Shown here: piece after piece, positions 15,752-29,060 of the stretch
Layout: every line of letters starts with the position of its first letter
Position numbering within the stretch: position 1 is the first letter of the stretch
Source of the DNA: Sinorhizobium glycinis
GTDB lineage: Bacteria > Pseudomonadota > Alphaproteobacteria > Rhizobiales > Rhizobiaceae
Assembly (NCBI RefSeq): GCF_001651865.1
Contig: NZ_LPUX01000062.1
Coordinates: forward strand, 186,001 to 250,000
Length of the DNA: 64,000 nt
Reading direction: 5' to 3'
Made by a program: the position numbers and the translations under genes
Notes under the pieces: model-generated
What the model was told of the DNA's origin: nothing
Databases searched by the model: none
Seen by the model: only the letters and a program-made list of their open reading frames with translations

Positions 15752-18741
15752 GCGGCGTCAATCGCATTTCGGGTGCGGGACGCCTGACGCCGGCCCGCAC
15801 CGCACGCTTCACCTTCGACGGCCGCACGCTGACGGCGCTCGAGGGCGATACTGTCGCCTCGGCGCTGATCGCCAACGACATTCACCTCGTCGGCCGGTCG
15901 TTCAAATATCACCGGCCGCGCGGCATTCTTTCCGCAGGTGCCGAGGAGCCGAATGCGCTGCTCGATGTCTCTCGCGACGCGGCCCGGCGGCAGCCGAACG
16001 TGCGCGCGACCGTGCAGGAAGTCTTCGACGGCATGAAGGTGTCGTCGCAGAACCGCTGGCCGTCGCTCGCCTTCGATGTCGGCGGCTTCAACGATCTCCT
16101 GTCGCCCTTCTTCGCCGCCGGTTTCTACTACAAGACCTTCATGTGGCCGAAGGCGGCGTGGCACAGGCTCTACGAGCCCTTCATCCGCCGGGCGGCCGGT
16201 CTCGGCGTGGCTCCGACCGAGCCCGATCCGGATCACTATGCGAGCCGTTACGTCCATTGCGATGTGCTGGTCGTGGGCGCCGGCGTCGCCGGTCTCGCGG
16301 CCGCACTCGCTGCGGCAAAGGCCGGCGCCAAGGTCATACTGTGCGACGAACAGCCTGAAGTCGGGGGGGCGCTCCACCACGACACGGGTACGGTCGTCGA
16401 CGGCAAGCCGGGCTATGCCTGGGCACAGGAGACCGGAAAGGCGCTGGCCGGCATGGAGAACGTGACCGTGCTGCCGCGCACGACGGCCTTCGGCTATTAC
16501 AACCACAATTTTGTCGGCCTCGTCGAGCGGGTGACGGACCATCTCGCGGCCGTCGACAAGACGCTGCCGCGCGAGCGGCTCTGGCAGGTACGGGCCAAGA
16601 AGGTCATCCTCGCCAACGGCGCGATCGAGCGCCACATGGTCTTCGCCAATAACGACCGGCCGGGCATCATGCTGGCATCGGCGGGCCGCACCTATCTCAA
16701 CCACTTCGGCGTCGCGGTCGGCAAGCAGGTCGGCATCTATACCGCGCATGATTCCGCCTACGAGGCCGCATTCGACCTCAAGAAGGCCGGCGTCGCGGTT
16801 CCGGTGATCGTCGATTGCCGCGAAAGGCCGGGTGATGCGGTGCTGGAGAAGGCGAGACACCTCGGCATCGAGGTGCTGAAGGGGCACTCCGTCGTCAACA
16901 CGACGGGCAAGCTTCGGATCGCCTCGATCACCGTCGCCCGCAACGGCGGCGGCGGTGCGCGCAAGATCGCCGTCGATGCCCTCCTGGTCTCGGCCGGCTG
17001 GACGCCGTCTGTGCACCTCTTCTCGCAGTCGCGCGGCAAGGTGAAGTTCGACGCGGCGACGGAGCGGTTCCTCCCCGGCACCTATGCGCAGGACTGCCTG
17101 TCGATCGGCGCCTGCAACGGCACCGACGATCTCCAGGCGACGATCGACGAGGCGCTTGCCGCCGGCGAGCTGGCCGCCCGGGCTGCCGGCGCCGAAGGCG
17201 GTGCGCAGGTCGCTCTTACCGGTCAGAACGCCTTCGAATGGACCGGCGGCATGATCGGGGCTGCCGAAGGGGCGGGACCGGATACGACCGTCAAGGCGTT
17301 CATCGACTTCCAGCACGACGTCTGCGCCAAGGACATTCGCCTTGCCGTGCGCGAGGGCATGCATTCGGTGGAGCATATCAAGCGCTTCACCACCAACGGC
17401 ATGGCCTCCGACCAGGGCAAGCTTTCCAACATGCACGGGCTCGCGATCGCGGCGGAAGCGCTCGGCAAGGGGATCCCCGAAGTGGGGCTGACGACCTTCC
17501 GCCAGCCCTATACGCCGATAACCTTCGGCGCGATCGTCAACCACTCGCGCGGCAGCCTGTTCGATCCGGCCCGCAAGACGCCGATGCATGCCTGGGAGGA
17601 GGCGCAGGGCGCCGAGTTCGAGGATGTCGGCAACTGGAAGCGCGCCTGGTTCTATCCGAAGGCGGGCGAGGACATGCATGAGGCGGTCGCCCGCGAGTGC
17701 AGGACCGTCCGCGAAGTGGCTGGCGTCTTCGACGCGTCGACGCTCGGCAAGATCGAGGTGGTCGGCCCCGACGCCGCAAAGTTCCTCAACTTGATGTACA
17801 CCAACGCCTGGGACAACCTGAAGCCCGGCCGCTGCCGCTACGGCATCATGCTGCGCGATGACGGTTTCGTCTATGACGACGGCGTTGTCGGCCGGCTGGC
17901 CGAGGATCGTTTCCATGTGACGACGACCACCGGCGGCGCGCCGCGCGTCCTGCAGCACATGGAAGACTATCTGCAGACCGAGTTCCCTGATCTCAAGGTG
18001 TGGCTGACCTCGACGACGGAGCAATGGGCCGTCATCGCCGTGCAGGGACCGAAGGCGCGCGAGATCATCGCACCGCTCGTCGAAGGCATCGATCTTTCGA
18101 ACGAAGCCTTCCCGCATATGAGCGTTGCCGAAGGCCGCATCTGCGGCGTGCCGACCCGGCTCTTCCGCATGTCGTTCACCGGCGAGCTCGGCTTCGAGGT
18201 CAACGTCCCGGCCGACTACGGCCAGGCGGTCTGGGAGGCGATCTGGGGCCGTGCCGAGCCGATGGGCGCCTGCGCCTACGGCACCGAGACGATGCACGTG
18301 CTGCGTGCCGAGAAGGGTTACATCATCGTCGGCCAGGACACCGACGGCACCCTCACCCCCCACGACGCCGCGCTTTCCTGGGCGGTCTCGAAGAAGAAGC
18401 CGGATTTCGTCGGCATCCGCGGCCTGAAGCGGCCCGACCTCGTCAAGGACGGCCGCAAGCAGCTCGTCGGTCTCCTCACCAAGGATCCGAAGGTGGTGCT
18501 GGAGGAAGGCGCGCAGATCGTCGCCGACCCGAACGAACCGAAACCGATGACCATGCTTGGCCACGTGACGTCGTCCTACTGGTCGTCGAATTGCGGCCGC
18601 TCGATCGCGATGGCGGTCGTCGCCGGCGGCCAGGCGCGGCTCGGACAGACGCTCTACGTGCCGATGGCCGATCGGACGATCGCCGTCGAGGTGAGCGACA
18701 TGGTGTTCTTTGACAAGGAAGGAGGTCGCCTCCATGGCTGA
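15748..18741 (+). CDS. soxA: Sarcosine oxidase alpha subunit
   Basis: 997 residues, the size typical of heterotetrameric sarcosine oxidase alpha. Order: an N-terminal ferredoxin-like segment (GRLTPARTARFTFDGRTLTALEGDTVASALIAN), an NAD-binding Rossmann motif VLVVGAGVAGLAAALAAAKAG near residue 172, and from about residue 600 a glycine-cleavage T-protein (aminomethyltransferase) domain that loads methylene-tetrahydrofolate. Frame is intact throughout. It overlaps soxD by 4 bp and soxG by 8 bp. Confidence 0.95.
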   Translation: MSGVNRISGAGRLTPARTARFTFDGRTLTALEGDTVASALIANDIHLVGRSFKYHRPRGILSAGAEEPNALLDVSRDAARRQPNVRATVQEVFDGMKVSSQNRWPSLAFDVGGFNDLLSPFFAAGFYYKTFMWPKAAWHRLYEPFIRRAAGLGVAPTEPDPDHYASRYVHCDVLVVGAGVAGLAAALAAAKAGAKVILCDEQPEVGGALHHDTGTVVDGKPGYAWAQETGKALAGMENVTVLPRTTAFGYYNHNFVGLVERVTDHLAAVDKTLPRERLWQVRAKKVILANGAIERHMVFANNDRPGIMLASAGRTYLNHFGVAVGKQVGIYTAHDSAYEAAFDLKKAGVAVPVIVDCRERPGDAVLEKARHLGIEVLKGHSVVNTTGKLRIASITVARNGGGGARKIAVDALLVSAGWTPSVHLFSQSRGKVKFDAATERFLPGTYAQDCLSIGACNGTDDLQATIDEALAAGELAARAAGAEGGAQVALTGQNAFEWTGGMIGAAEGAGPDTTVKAFIDFQHDVCAKDIRLAVREGMHSVEHIKRFTTNGMASDQGKLSNMHGLAIAAEALGKGIPEVGLTTFRQPYTPITFGAIVNHSRGSLFDPARKTPMHAWEEAQGAEFEDVGNWKRAWFYPKAGEDMHEAVARECRTVREVAGVFDASTLGKIEVVGPDAAKFLNLMYTNAWDNLKPGRCRYGIMLRDDGFVYDDGVVGRLAEDRFHVTTTTGGAPRVLQHMEDYLQTEFPDLKVWLTSTTEQWAVIAVQGPKAREIIAPLVEGIDLSNEAFPHMSVAEGRICGVPTRLFRMSFTGELGFEVNVPADYGQAVWEAIWGRAEPMGACAYGTETMHVLRAEKGYIIVGQDTDGTLTPHDAALSWAVSKKKPDFVGIRGLKRPDLVKDGRKQLVGLLTKDPKVVLEEGAQIVADPNEPKPMTMLGHVTSSYWSSNCGRSIAMAVVAGGQARLGQTLYVPMADRTIAVEVSDMVFFDKEGGRLHG

Positions 18742-19282
18742 CCAGGCAATTCGCAAAGCTCCGCTCGCCGGTCTCAGGGGCGGCTCGCACGCAGCGATCC
18801 TCACGCCGGCCGCACCCGCCTCGCGTATCTCGTTGCGCGCCGGCAAGGACGCGGTTCCGGCGCTCTCTGCCGCCCTCGGCGTGACGCTTCCGCTCAGGCC
18901 GAAGACCTCGGCGTCGAGCGGCAAGCGCCATGCGCTCTGGCTCGGTCCGGACGAGTGGCTGGTGATCGACGAGGACGACGCCGACCTGATGGCCGCCGCC
19001 GGCTCGAGCGGCGCCCTTCATTCGGCCGTCGACGTCTCGCACCGCAATACGGCTATCATCGTCAGCGGACCGGGGGCGGAAGTGGCGATCAACAGCGGCT
19101 GCCCGCAGGACCTGTCGCTCGGTCTTTTCCCGGTCGGCGCCTGCTCGCGCACCATCTTCGGCAAGGCGGAGATCGTTCTCTTGCGCACTGCCGAGGATAC
19201 GTTCCGCCTCGAGTGCTGGCGGTCGTTCGCTCCCTTCGTCTTCGGCCTGCTTTCCGAAGGCGCTGAAGACGCGGCGCACTGA
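18734..19282 (+). CDS. soxG: Sarcosine oxidase gamma subunit
   Basis: 182 residues, MADQAIRKAPLAGLRGGSHAAIL onward, matching SoxG, which has a GcvT-like fold. AAGGAGG at 18718-18724 sits inside the end of soxA, 9 nt before this ATG. It completes the four-subunit operon soxB-soxD-soxA-soxG, allowing sarcosine or glycine-betaine-derived carbon and nitrogen to be used. No glyA or purU is seen downstream here. Confidence 0.93.
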   Translation: MADQAIRKAPLAGLRGGSHAAILTPAAPASRISLRAGKDAVPALSAALGVTLPLRPKTSASSGKRHALWLGPDEWLVIDEDDADLMAAAGSSGALHSAVDVSHRNTAIIVSGPGAEVAINSGCPQDLSLGLFPVGACSRTIFGKAEIVLLRTAEDTFRLECWRSFAPFVFGLLSEGAEDAAH

Positions 19283-19302
19283 AGCGGCGCGTTGTCGAGC
19301 TT

Positions 19303-19333
19303 AAGCGGCGGAGCGATCTGCCGCTTTTCTTTT
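19303..19333 (+). terminator. Rho-independent terminator of the sox operon
   Basis: AAGCGGC (19303-19309) pairs with GCCGCTT (19320-19326), followed by TTTTCTTTT, 21 bp after soxG. Confidence 0.8.
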
Positions 19334-19354
19334 GTCCGCCTTTGCTGTGCATTG

Positions 19355-19476
19355 GCCCCTCATCCGCCTGCCGGCACCTTCTCCCCGCAACGCGTCCGCA
19401 ACGCGGGGAGAAGGGAAGTGCCGCGCCGCCTTGGTCCCCTCTCCCCGCCCGCGGGGAGAGGGCTAGGGTGAGGGGC
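19355..19476. repeat. RIME-like intergenic palindromic repeat
   Basis: Same termini (GCCCCTCATCC and GGGTGAGGGGC) and the same CTCCCCG-based hairpins as the element at 10216-10332. It lies between the convergent sox operon and MaoC gene. Confidence 0.7.
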
Positions 19477-19568
19477 AAAAATGCCTCGCTCACTTCTCTT
19501 TGCTCGAACGTCCTGGGATCGGCTGCTGTTCGCAAAACGCCTTGCCGACGGTCTCAGCCAGCCTACCG

Positions 19569-20057
19569 TCAGGCATCCGCCGGCCGGTCCTTCGGGTCGA
19601 ACTGGATGATCGTCTGCCACACCGCCGTCAGGGCCGGCTTGCGTTCGCCTTCGACTTCCACGGTCGCGTCATAGGTGATCATCAGCATGCCGGCACCGCG
19701 GAAGCGGGCATCGGCCATGGTGAAGCGGCCGCGCACCCGTGCGCCGCTCTTGACGGGCGCCATGAAGCGCACCTTGTCGAAGCCGTAATTGATCCCCATC
19801 GTCTGCTCGCGGATCTTCGGTAGGCAATTGTAGTTCATTGCCGAGAGCAGCGAGAGCGACAGAAAGCCGTGCGCAATCGTGCCGCCGAAGGGCGTTTCGG
19901 CCGCCGCGCGCTCGGGATTCGTGTGGATGAACTGGAAGTCGCCCGTCGCCTCGGCAAAATTGTCGATGGTCTTCTGGGAAACGGTGATCCAGTCGGATAC
20001 GCCGATCTCTTTGCCGATCAGATCTCTTACGTCGGAAAGTGAAATGTCTTGCGGCAT
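19569..20057 (-). CDS. MaoC/NodN-like hot-dog dehydratase
   Basis: 162 residues. The hydratase signature FAEATGDFQFIHTNPERA holds the catalytic Asp and His, followed by FGGTIAHGFLSLSLLS, the MaoC hot-dog core. Close relatives are NodN and R-specific enoyl-CoA hydratases acting on short acyl-CoA. No nod genes are near, so a housekeeping fatty-acid or PHB role is more likely. ATG 20057 is chosen over the longer reading from 20360, whose extra residues are low-complexity. It follows glgX on the same strand after 77 bp and may share its transcript. Confidence 0.85.
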   Translation of the reverse strand: MPQDISLSDVRDLIGKEIGVSDWITVSQKTIDNFAEATGDFQFIHTNPERAAAETPFGGTIAHGFLSLSLLSAMNYNCLPKIREQTMGINYGFDKVRFMAPVKSGARVRGRFTMADARFRGAGMLMITYDATVEVEGERKPALTAVWQTIIQFDPKDRPADA

Positions 20058-20134
20058 GTGCTTGTCCTGAACCAGCGGCCTCCCTAACGATCTATAGGCC
20101 GGCCGGGCAATTTCTAGCAAGTGGCGGTAAAACT

Positions 20135-22099
20135 TTAGAAAACCTCGACCAGGAAGGTGACTGAACGCGCCGGGGCGCAGGCCGGCAGCGCCACGCCCGT
20201 AAGGGCGTCGCGCCATTCGCCGTCGAGGCTCGGGGGCGGCCTGAAGGGGTGCGGCGCATGGCTGCGGTTGATGACCACGGCGAGCCGGGTCGATCGCTGC
20301 TGTTGCCGATCTCCCGTCGCCAGCACCATGATAAAGTTGTCGGTCGCCGGATGTTCCCAATCCTCGACGGTCATCGGACGGCCGTCGAGCCGCAGCCAGT
20401 CGACGTCGCCCTGTCCGGTGAAGAAGGATGTCTCGACGAAGACCCCGAAGCGGCGGCGCATGGCGGAGAGCGCAGCCGTGTGGTCGACGAGTTGCTGGTC
20501 GAGCGCCTCCCAGTCGAGCCAGGTAATCGCATTGTCCTGCGCATAGGCATTGTTGTTGCCGTGCTGGCTGCGGCCGCCCTCGTCGCCTGCCGCCAGCATG
20601 ATCGTTCCGCGCGAGGCAAACAGGCTGCCGGCGAGCGCCATGGTATCGCTCCGCCGCGCTTCCACCACCTCCGGATCCTCGGTCGGGCCTTCGGCGCCGT
20701 TGTTCCAGGAGTAATTCTCGTTGTGTCCGTCGCGGTTGCCTTCGCCATTCGCCTCATTGTGCTTGCGCGCATAGGCGACGAGGTCGAAGAGCGTGAAGCC
20801 GTCATGGGCGGCGATGAAGTTGACGCTGCGCGTCGTCGTCTCGCCCCAGCGCGAGAAGGTGTCGGAGGAACCGGTGAGCGCTGTGGCGAGCGCGCCGACG
20901 GCATGCCGGTCGCCGCGCCAATAGCGGCGGATATCATCGCGCGCCCGGTCGTTCCATTCGAGGAAGGCGGGAGGGAAATTGCCCAACTGATAACCGCCGG
21001 GGCCGGTATCCCAAGGCTCGGCGATCAGGATGCGGTCCGACAGCAGCGGATCGGCCGCGATTGCCGCGAAGAGGGCGGCGTCGCGATGAAAGCCGCCCAT
21101 GTTGCGGCCGAGGATGGAGGCAAGGTCGAACCGGAAACCGTCGACGCCGGCAGCAAGAACGAAATGGCGCAGGCTGTCGAGGATCAGCCTTTGGACCATC
21201 GGGTGATCGCAGGCGATGGTATTGCCGCAGCCGGTGTCGTTGATGAGCTCGCCGGGCTGGTCGGTGACATGGCGATAATAGGTGAGATTGTCGAGGCCGC
21301 GCATCGAAAGCGTCGTGCCGTAGCGGTCGCTCTCGCCGGAATGGTTGAAGACGAGATCGAGAAGGACGCCGATGCCGGCCTTGTGCAGGGCCTCCACGGT
21401 CTGGCGCAGTTCCTTGACGCCCCGCGGCACGAGGCGCGGATCGAGCGCCATCGGCGCGATCGGGTTGTAGCCCCAGCCGTTGTGGAGCCCGAGCGGCGGC
21501 AGGTGCCGCTCGTCGATCCAGGCGACAATCGGCATCAGTTCGACGGCGGAGACGCCGAGGCGGGTGAGATGCTCGAGGACGACCGGCTCGGCAAGGGCAG
21601 AGAGCGTGCCGCGCTTCTTTTCCGGGATGTCCGGATGGAGCATGGTGAACGGCTTGACCGCGACCTCGTAGATCAGTCCACCCGGCTGGAACAGCGGCGG
21701 CTTCGGCTTGACCGCCTTGACGTCCGTCACAATCGCCTTCGGCACGAGGTCGGCCGTTTCCTCGCCGAAGACCGTCAGCCGTGGATCGTGGCGAAAGGGG
21801 CGGTCGAGTTCAATGGCATAGGGGTCGACCAGCAATTTCGACGGGTCGAACCAGAGGCCGTGGTCGGGGGAGTAGACGCCTTCGGCGCGCAAGCCATAGC
21901 GGGTGCCGAGCGGTACGTCGGCAATTGTGATGCTGTGCATGTCGCCATCCCGCAGCATCGGCAGGCGGCGCAGTTCATTTTCGCCTTGCTTGTCGAACAG
22001 GCAGAGATCGATGCGGGCGGCGGTGTGAGACCAGACGGCAAAACGCGTTCCGTCAGTCGTGCGGGTCACGCCGAGGGGTGGGATTCCGGTCGACGGCAT
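20135..22099 (-). CDS. glgX: Glycogen debranching enzyme
   Basis: 654 residues, GH13 isoamylase-type GlgX. An N-terminal carbohydrate-binding module (residues 1-100) is followed by the (beta/alpha)8 barrel with conserved regions DLVFNH, DGFRFDLAS (nucleophile Asp), IAEPWD (acid Glu) and FIAAHDG. It removes the short alpha-1,6 stubs left by GlgP. It is the last gene of the glycogen cluster and is separated from pgm by a 287-bp gap holding a long inverted repeat, which could lower its expression relative to the upstream genes. Confidence 0.94.
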   Translation of the reverse strand: MPSTGIPPLGVTRTTDGTRFAVWSHTAARIDLCLFDKQGENELRRLPMLRDGDMHSITIADVPLGTRYGLRAEGVYSPDHGLWFDPSKLLVDPYAIELDRPFRHDPRLTVFGEETADLVPKAIVTDVKAVKPKPPLFQPGGLIYEVAVKPFTMLHPDIPEKKRGTLSALAEPVVLEHLTRLGVSAVELMPIVAWIDERHLPPLGLHNGWGYNPIAPMALDPRLVPRGVKELRQTVEALHKAGIGVLLDLVFNHSGESDRYGTTLSMRGLDNLTYYRHVTDQPGELINDTGCGNTIACDHPMVQRLILDSLRHFVLAAGVDGFRFDLASILGRNMGGFHRDAALFAAIAADPLLSDRILIAEPWDTGPGGYQLGNFPPAFLEWNDRARDDIRRYWRGDRHAVGALATALTGSSDTFSRWGETTTRSVNFIAAHDGFTLFDLVAYARKHNEANGEGNRDGHNENYSWNNGAEGPTEDPEVVEARRSDTMALAGSLFASRGTIMLAAGDEGGRSQHGNNNAYAQDNAITWLDWEALDQQLVDHTAALSAMRRRFGVFVETSFFTGQGDVDWLRLDGRPMTVEDWEHPATDNFIMVLATGDRQQQRSTRLAVVINRSHAPHPFRPPPSLDGEWRDALTGVALPACAPARSVTFLVEVF

Positions 22100-22141
22100 G
22101 AAGGGCGTCCCTTTCTGGTCGTGGTCTTGCGGTTAAGATCA

Positions 22142-22333
22142 GTGCCGCCGGCCACCCCCTCTGGCCTGCCGGCCATCTCCCCCACAAGGGGGGGAGAAGA
22201 CTCGCGGCTCGCTTGGTGCCTCAGGGGGCGTTCTGCTTGCGAAGGTCTGTCGTTGGGGCGAGGGGAAGCCGCACATATTCTCCCCCCTTGTGGGGGAGAT
22301 GGCCGGCAGGCCAGAGGGGGTGGCCGGCGGCAC
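22142..22333. repeat. Long inverted repeat between pgm and glgX
   Basis: A 56-nt left arm (22142-22197) and 55-nt right arm (22279-22333) are reverse complements apart from a one-base length difference in a G/C tract. They surround an 81-nt spacer. The arms contain CTGGCCTGCCGGCCATCTCC and CCCCCACAAGGGGGGAG, the kind of palindrome scattered through Rhizobiales genomes. Confidence 0.85.
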
Positions 22334-22386
22334 CAGTTTGGAAAAAAAGGAGGGCCGCGCATCGCAGCCCCATTTGATCCTGAGCC

Positions 22387-25463
<3,077 letters not shown>

Positions 25464-25472
25464 ACGGCGGAC

Positions 25473-26735
25473 CTACATTCCCAACTTGTCGATCATCGTT
25501 TGCGTGATCAGGCAGACGCCGTTCTCGGACCGGCGGAAGCGCTTGGCGTCGAGCTCCGGATCATCGCCGACGACCAGCCCTTCCGGAATCACGACCCGGC
25601 TGTCGATGACGACGTTGCGCAGGATCGAGTGCCGCCCGATGGTCACGTCGGGGAGAACTACGGCATTTTCGAGTCGGGAGTATGAATTGACCCGGACGCC
25701 GGTGAACAGGAGACTCTTGTTGAGCGCCGCACCGGAGATGATGCAATCGCCCGAGACGAGCGAGGAAGTCGCCGAGCCGCGGCGGTCTTCGTCGTCGTGG
25801 ACGAACTTGGCGGGCGGCTTGATTTCGGAGAAAGTCCAGATCGGCCAGGTGCTGTCGTAGATGTCGAGCTCGGGCGTAATGTGAGTGAGGTCGATGTTCG
25901 CCTGCCAATAGGCGTCGATCGTGCCGACGTCGCGCCAATAGGCCTCGCGTTCGAAGTCCGAACGGACGCAGGAGTGGGTGAAGCGGTGGGCGACCGCCTT
26001 TCCGTGCTCGACGATATGGGGGATGATGTCCTTGCCGAAGTCGCGACTGGATTTCGGATCGGCCGCATCCCGGCGCAGCATGTCCATCAGGAACTTGGTG
26101 TGGAAGACGTAGATGCCCATGGAGGCCAGCGCCATCTCCGGGTTGCCCGGGATGCCGGGCGGGTCGGCCGGCTTCTCGACAAAGGCGATGATGCGATCCT
26201 TGTCATCGACATGCATGACGCCGAAGCCTGTCGCCTCCATGCGCGGCACTTCGAGGCAGCCGATCGTCACGTCGGCGCCGGAATCGACGTGCTGCTGCAG
26301 CATCAGCTCGTAGTCCATCTTGTAGATGTGGTCTCCGGCGAGGATCACCATGTATTCGACGCCGTGATCCTCGATGATGTCGATGTTCTGATAGACCGCG
26401 TCGGCCGTACCTTCGTACCACTGCGTCTCCGAGACGCGCTGGCTCGCCGGCAGGATGTCGAAGCTCTCGTTGCGCTCGGGGCGGAAGAAGTTCCAGCCGC
26501 GCTGCAAGTGCCGGATCAGCGAATGGGCCTTGTACTGGGTCGCCACTCCGATGCGGCGGATACCGGAATTCAGCGCATTGGAAAGCGCGAAATCGATGAT
26601 GCGCGCCTTGCCGCCGAAATAGACGGCCGGCTTGGCACGACGGTCGGTCAGTTCCTTCAGTCGGCTGCCGCGGCCGCCGGCGAGAACATAGGCCATGGCA
26701 TCACGAGCCAGGGGTTGCGTACGTTTTTCCACCAT
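25473..26735 (-). CDS. glgC: Glucose-1-phosphate adenylyltransferase
   Basis: 420 residues. The nucleotidyltransferase domain has [39 protein letters not shown] and a left-handed beta-helix C-terminus ([19 protein letters not shown]). It makes ADP-glucose, the committed step of glycogen synthesis, and is normally under allosteric control. It lies between glgB (114 bp gap, nothing recognised in it) and glgA (9 bp). Confidence 0.95.
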   Translation of the reverse strand: MVEKRTQPLARDAMAYVLAGGRGSRLKELTDRRAKPAVYFGGKARIIDFALSNALNSGIRRIGVATQYKAHSLIRHLQRGWNFFRPERNESFDILPASQRVSETQWYEGTADAVYQNIDIIEDHGVEYMVILAGDHIYKMDYELMLQQHVDSGADVTIGCLEVPRMEATGFGVMHVDDKDRIIAFVEKPADPPGIPGNPEMALASMGIYVFHTKFLMDMLRRDAADPKSSRDFGKDIIPHIVEHGKAVAHRFTHSCVRSDFEREAYWRDVGTIDAYWQANIDLTHITPELDIYDSTWPIWTFSEIKPPAKFVHDDEDRRGSATSSLVSGDCIISGAALNKSLLFTGVRVNSYSRLENAVVLPDVTIGRHSILRNVVIDSRVVIPEGLVVGDDPELDAKRFRRSENGVCLITQTMIDKLGM

Positions 26736-26849
26736 TTGTCCTCCCCAAGATCAGTTCTTTTCGGGGACCGTCCGGCGGCTTTCTGCGACGCCTCGCGGGC
26801 CCCATGATTCATCCTGCCCGTCCGCCGGCGGTGCCGACCGACCTGCTCC

Positions 26850-29060
26850 TCAATCCTGCTCCAGCATCAGCGTCGCGAGCGGCGGCAGCGTGATGGTGGC
26901 CATTGTCCTTCCGTTTGACTTCTTTTCCGCTTGCACGGCGCCGCCGTTGCCCTTGCCGCTTCCTCCATAGATCTCCGCATCGGTGTTGAGGATTTCCTTC
27001 CAGCGTCCGGCGACTGGCAGCGGCACGTCGTAGCCCTCGCGGTAGACGGGGGTGAAATTGGTGACGACCGCGACCAGCTTCTCGCCCGGCGCCTTTCTCA
27101 GCCAGGCGAAGACCGAATTGTCCCGGTCGTCGGCGATCAGCCACTCGAAGCCCTCGCCCTCGCAGTCGCGCGCGTGCAGCGCCGGCTTCGCGCGATAGGT
27201 GCCGTTCAAGTCGCGGACCAGCCGCCGCATGCCTTCGTGAAGGTTGTATTCAAGCAGGTTCCAGTCGAGCTGGCGCTCTTCCGACCATTCGCGCCATTGC
27301 GCGAACTCCTGTCCCATGAAGAGCAGCTTCTTGCCCGGATAGCCCCACATGAAGCCGTAATAGGCCCTGAGATTGGCGAACTTCTGCCAATCGTCGCCGG
27401 CCATCTTGGCGATCAGCGATCCCTTGCCGTGCACGACCTCGTCATGCGACAGCGGCAGGACGAAGTTCTCGCTGAAGGCGTAGAGCAGCCCGAAGGTCAT
27501 GTCGTTGTGGTGGAACTTTCGATGCACCGGCTCGCGCGACAGATATTGCAGCGTGTCGTGCATGAAGCCCATGTTCCACTTGAAGCCGAAGCCGAGCCCG
27601 CCCGTATGGACCGGATGGGAGACTTTCGGCCAGGACGTCGACTCCTCGGCGATCGTCAGGACGCCCTGATGGATGCCGTAGAGGCGGGTGTTCATCGTCT
27701 GCAGGAAGCGGACCGCCTCGAGATTTTCGTTGCCGCCATATTCGTTCGGCACCCATTCGCCGTGCTTGCGGGAATAGTCGAGATAGAGCATCGACGCGAC
27801 CGCGTCGACGCGCAGGCCGTCGACGTGGAACTTCTCGGCCCAGTAGAGGGCGTTGTTGACGAGATAGGTGGCGACCTCGTCGCGGCCGAAATTATAGATT
27901 GCCGTGTTCCAGTCGGGATGGAAGCCCTGCCGCGGATCCTCGTGCTCGTAGAGCGCGGTGCCGTCGAACCAGCGAAGCCCGTGCTCGTCGGTCGGGAAAT
28001 GCGCCGGCACCCAGTCGAGGATGACGCCGATGCCGACCTTGTGGCAGCCGTTGACGAAGCGGGCAAAGCCTTCCGGCTCGCCAAAGCGGGCCGTCGGCGA
28101 ATAAAGACCGGTGGTCTGGTAACCCCATGACGGATCGTAGGGAAATTCGGAGATCGGCAGGAATTCGATATGAGTGAAGCCCATGTCGACGCAATAGGGG
28201 ATCAGCCGCTCCGCCAACTCGTCCCAGGTCAGCATGTCGCCATTGTCGCGGCGCTGCCAAGAGGCGGCATGGACTTCATAGATCGCAATCGGCTGCCGGC
28301 GCGGATCGACATCCTCCCAGTGCTGCCGGTGCGCCGCGTCGTCCCAGACCTGGGCGATTTCGCCCGTCGTCACCGATGCGGTGTCGGGGCGGAGTTCCGA
28401 GCGCCGCGCGAAAGGATCGGCCTTCAGCGGCAGCAGCGTGCCGTCCTTGCCGAGGATCTCGTATTTGTAAGGGGCACCAATCGGCACGCCGGGGATGAAG
28501 ATCTCCCAGATGCCCGTGTCGGCGCGCAGGCGCATGACATGCCGGCGCCCGTCCCAATCGTTGAAACTGCCGACGACGGAAACACGCCGGGCGTTCGGCG
28601 CCCAGACGGCGAAGTGAAAGCCTTCGGCGCCGTCATGCGCGATCGGGTGGGCCCCCAACTTGTCGAAGAGGCGGAGGTGCGAGCCTTCGCGGATGTAATA
28701 GTCGTCCATGGGTCCGAGGACCGGGCCGAAACTGTATGGATCGACCACGATCCATTCGCCGCCCTCGTTGCGAGCCCGGTAGCGGACCGGCTGCTCCTTG
28801 CGGACCGAGACGGAACCCTCGAAAAAGCCGGCGTCGTTGCGCCGTTCGAGTATTCCGATTTCCTCTCCGGATAAGGTCTCCGCAACAACCGCTTCCGCGC
28901 CGGGGATGAAGCATCGCGCCACATAGCTCATGCCGGATGCATGCACGCCGAGAACGGCAAAGGGATCGTTATGGGTGCCGGAAAGTATTGCCTCAATTTC
29001 CTGCGCCGGCAGAAAGCCTGGCGCAGCGGGCGGTTCGTCCTTGCCGGGCGGTGACGTCAT
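26850..29060 (-). CDS. glgB: 1,4-alpha-glucan branching enzyme
   Basis: 736 residues, GH13 branching enzyme. An N-terminal branching-enzyme module and CBM48 (to about residue 220) precede the catalytic barrel with DWVPAHFP, GLRVDAVASMLYLDYSR (nucleophile), IAEESTSWP (acid/base) and LSHDEVVHGKGSL. It adds alpha-1,6 branches to GlgA products. Its ATG overlaps the glgP stop (ATGA at 29057-29060), so the pair is translationally coupled. Confidence 0.96.
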   Translation of the reverse strand: MTSPPGKDEPPAAPGFLPAQEIEAILSGTHNDPFAVLGVHASGMSYVARCFIPGAEAVVAETLSGEEIGILERRNDAGFFEGSVSVRKEQPVRYRARNEGGEWIVVDPYSFGPVLGPMDDYYIREGSHLRLFDKLGAHPIAHDGAEGFHFAVWAPNARRVSVVGSFNDWDGRRHVMRLRADTGIWEIFIPGVPIGAPYKYEILGKDGTLLPLKADPFARRSELRPDTASVTTGEIAQVWDDAAHRQHWEDVDPRRQPIAIYEVHAASWQRRDNGDMLTWDELAERLIPYCVDMGFTHIEFLPISEFPYDPSWGYQTTGLYSPTARFGEPEGFARFVNGCHKVGIGVILDWVPAHFPTDEHGLRWFDGTALYEHEDPRQGFHPDWNTAIYNFGRDEVATYLVNNALYWAEKFHVDGLRVDAVASMLYLDYSRKHGEWVPNEYGGNENLEAVRFLQTMNTRLYGIHQGVLTIAEESTSWPKVSHPVHTGGLGFGFKWNMGFMHDTLQYLSREPVHRKFHHNDMTFGLLYAFSENFVLPLSHDEVVHGKGSLIAKMAGDDWQKFANLRAYYGFMWGYPGKKLLFMGQEFAQWREWSEERQLDWNLLEYNLHEGMRRLVRDLNGTYRAKPALHARDCEGEGFEWLIADDRDNSVFAWLRKAPGEKLVAVVTNFTPVYREGYDVPLPVAGRWKEILNTDAEIYGGSGKGNGGAVQAEKKSNGRTMATITLPPLATLMLEQD

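Noticed and set aside
15721..18924. 1067-residue open frame antisense to soxA
   Set aside because: It mirrors soxA codon structure in GC-rich DNA, has no domain or ribosome site, and soxA is certain.
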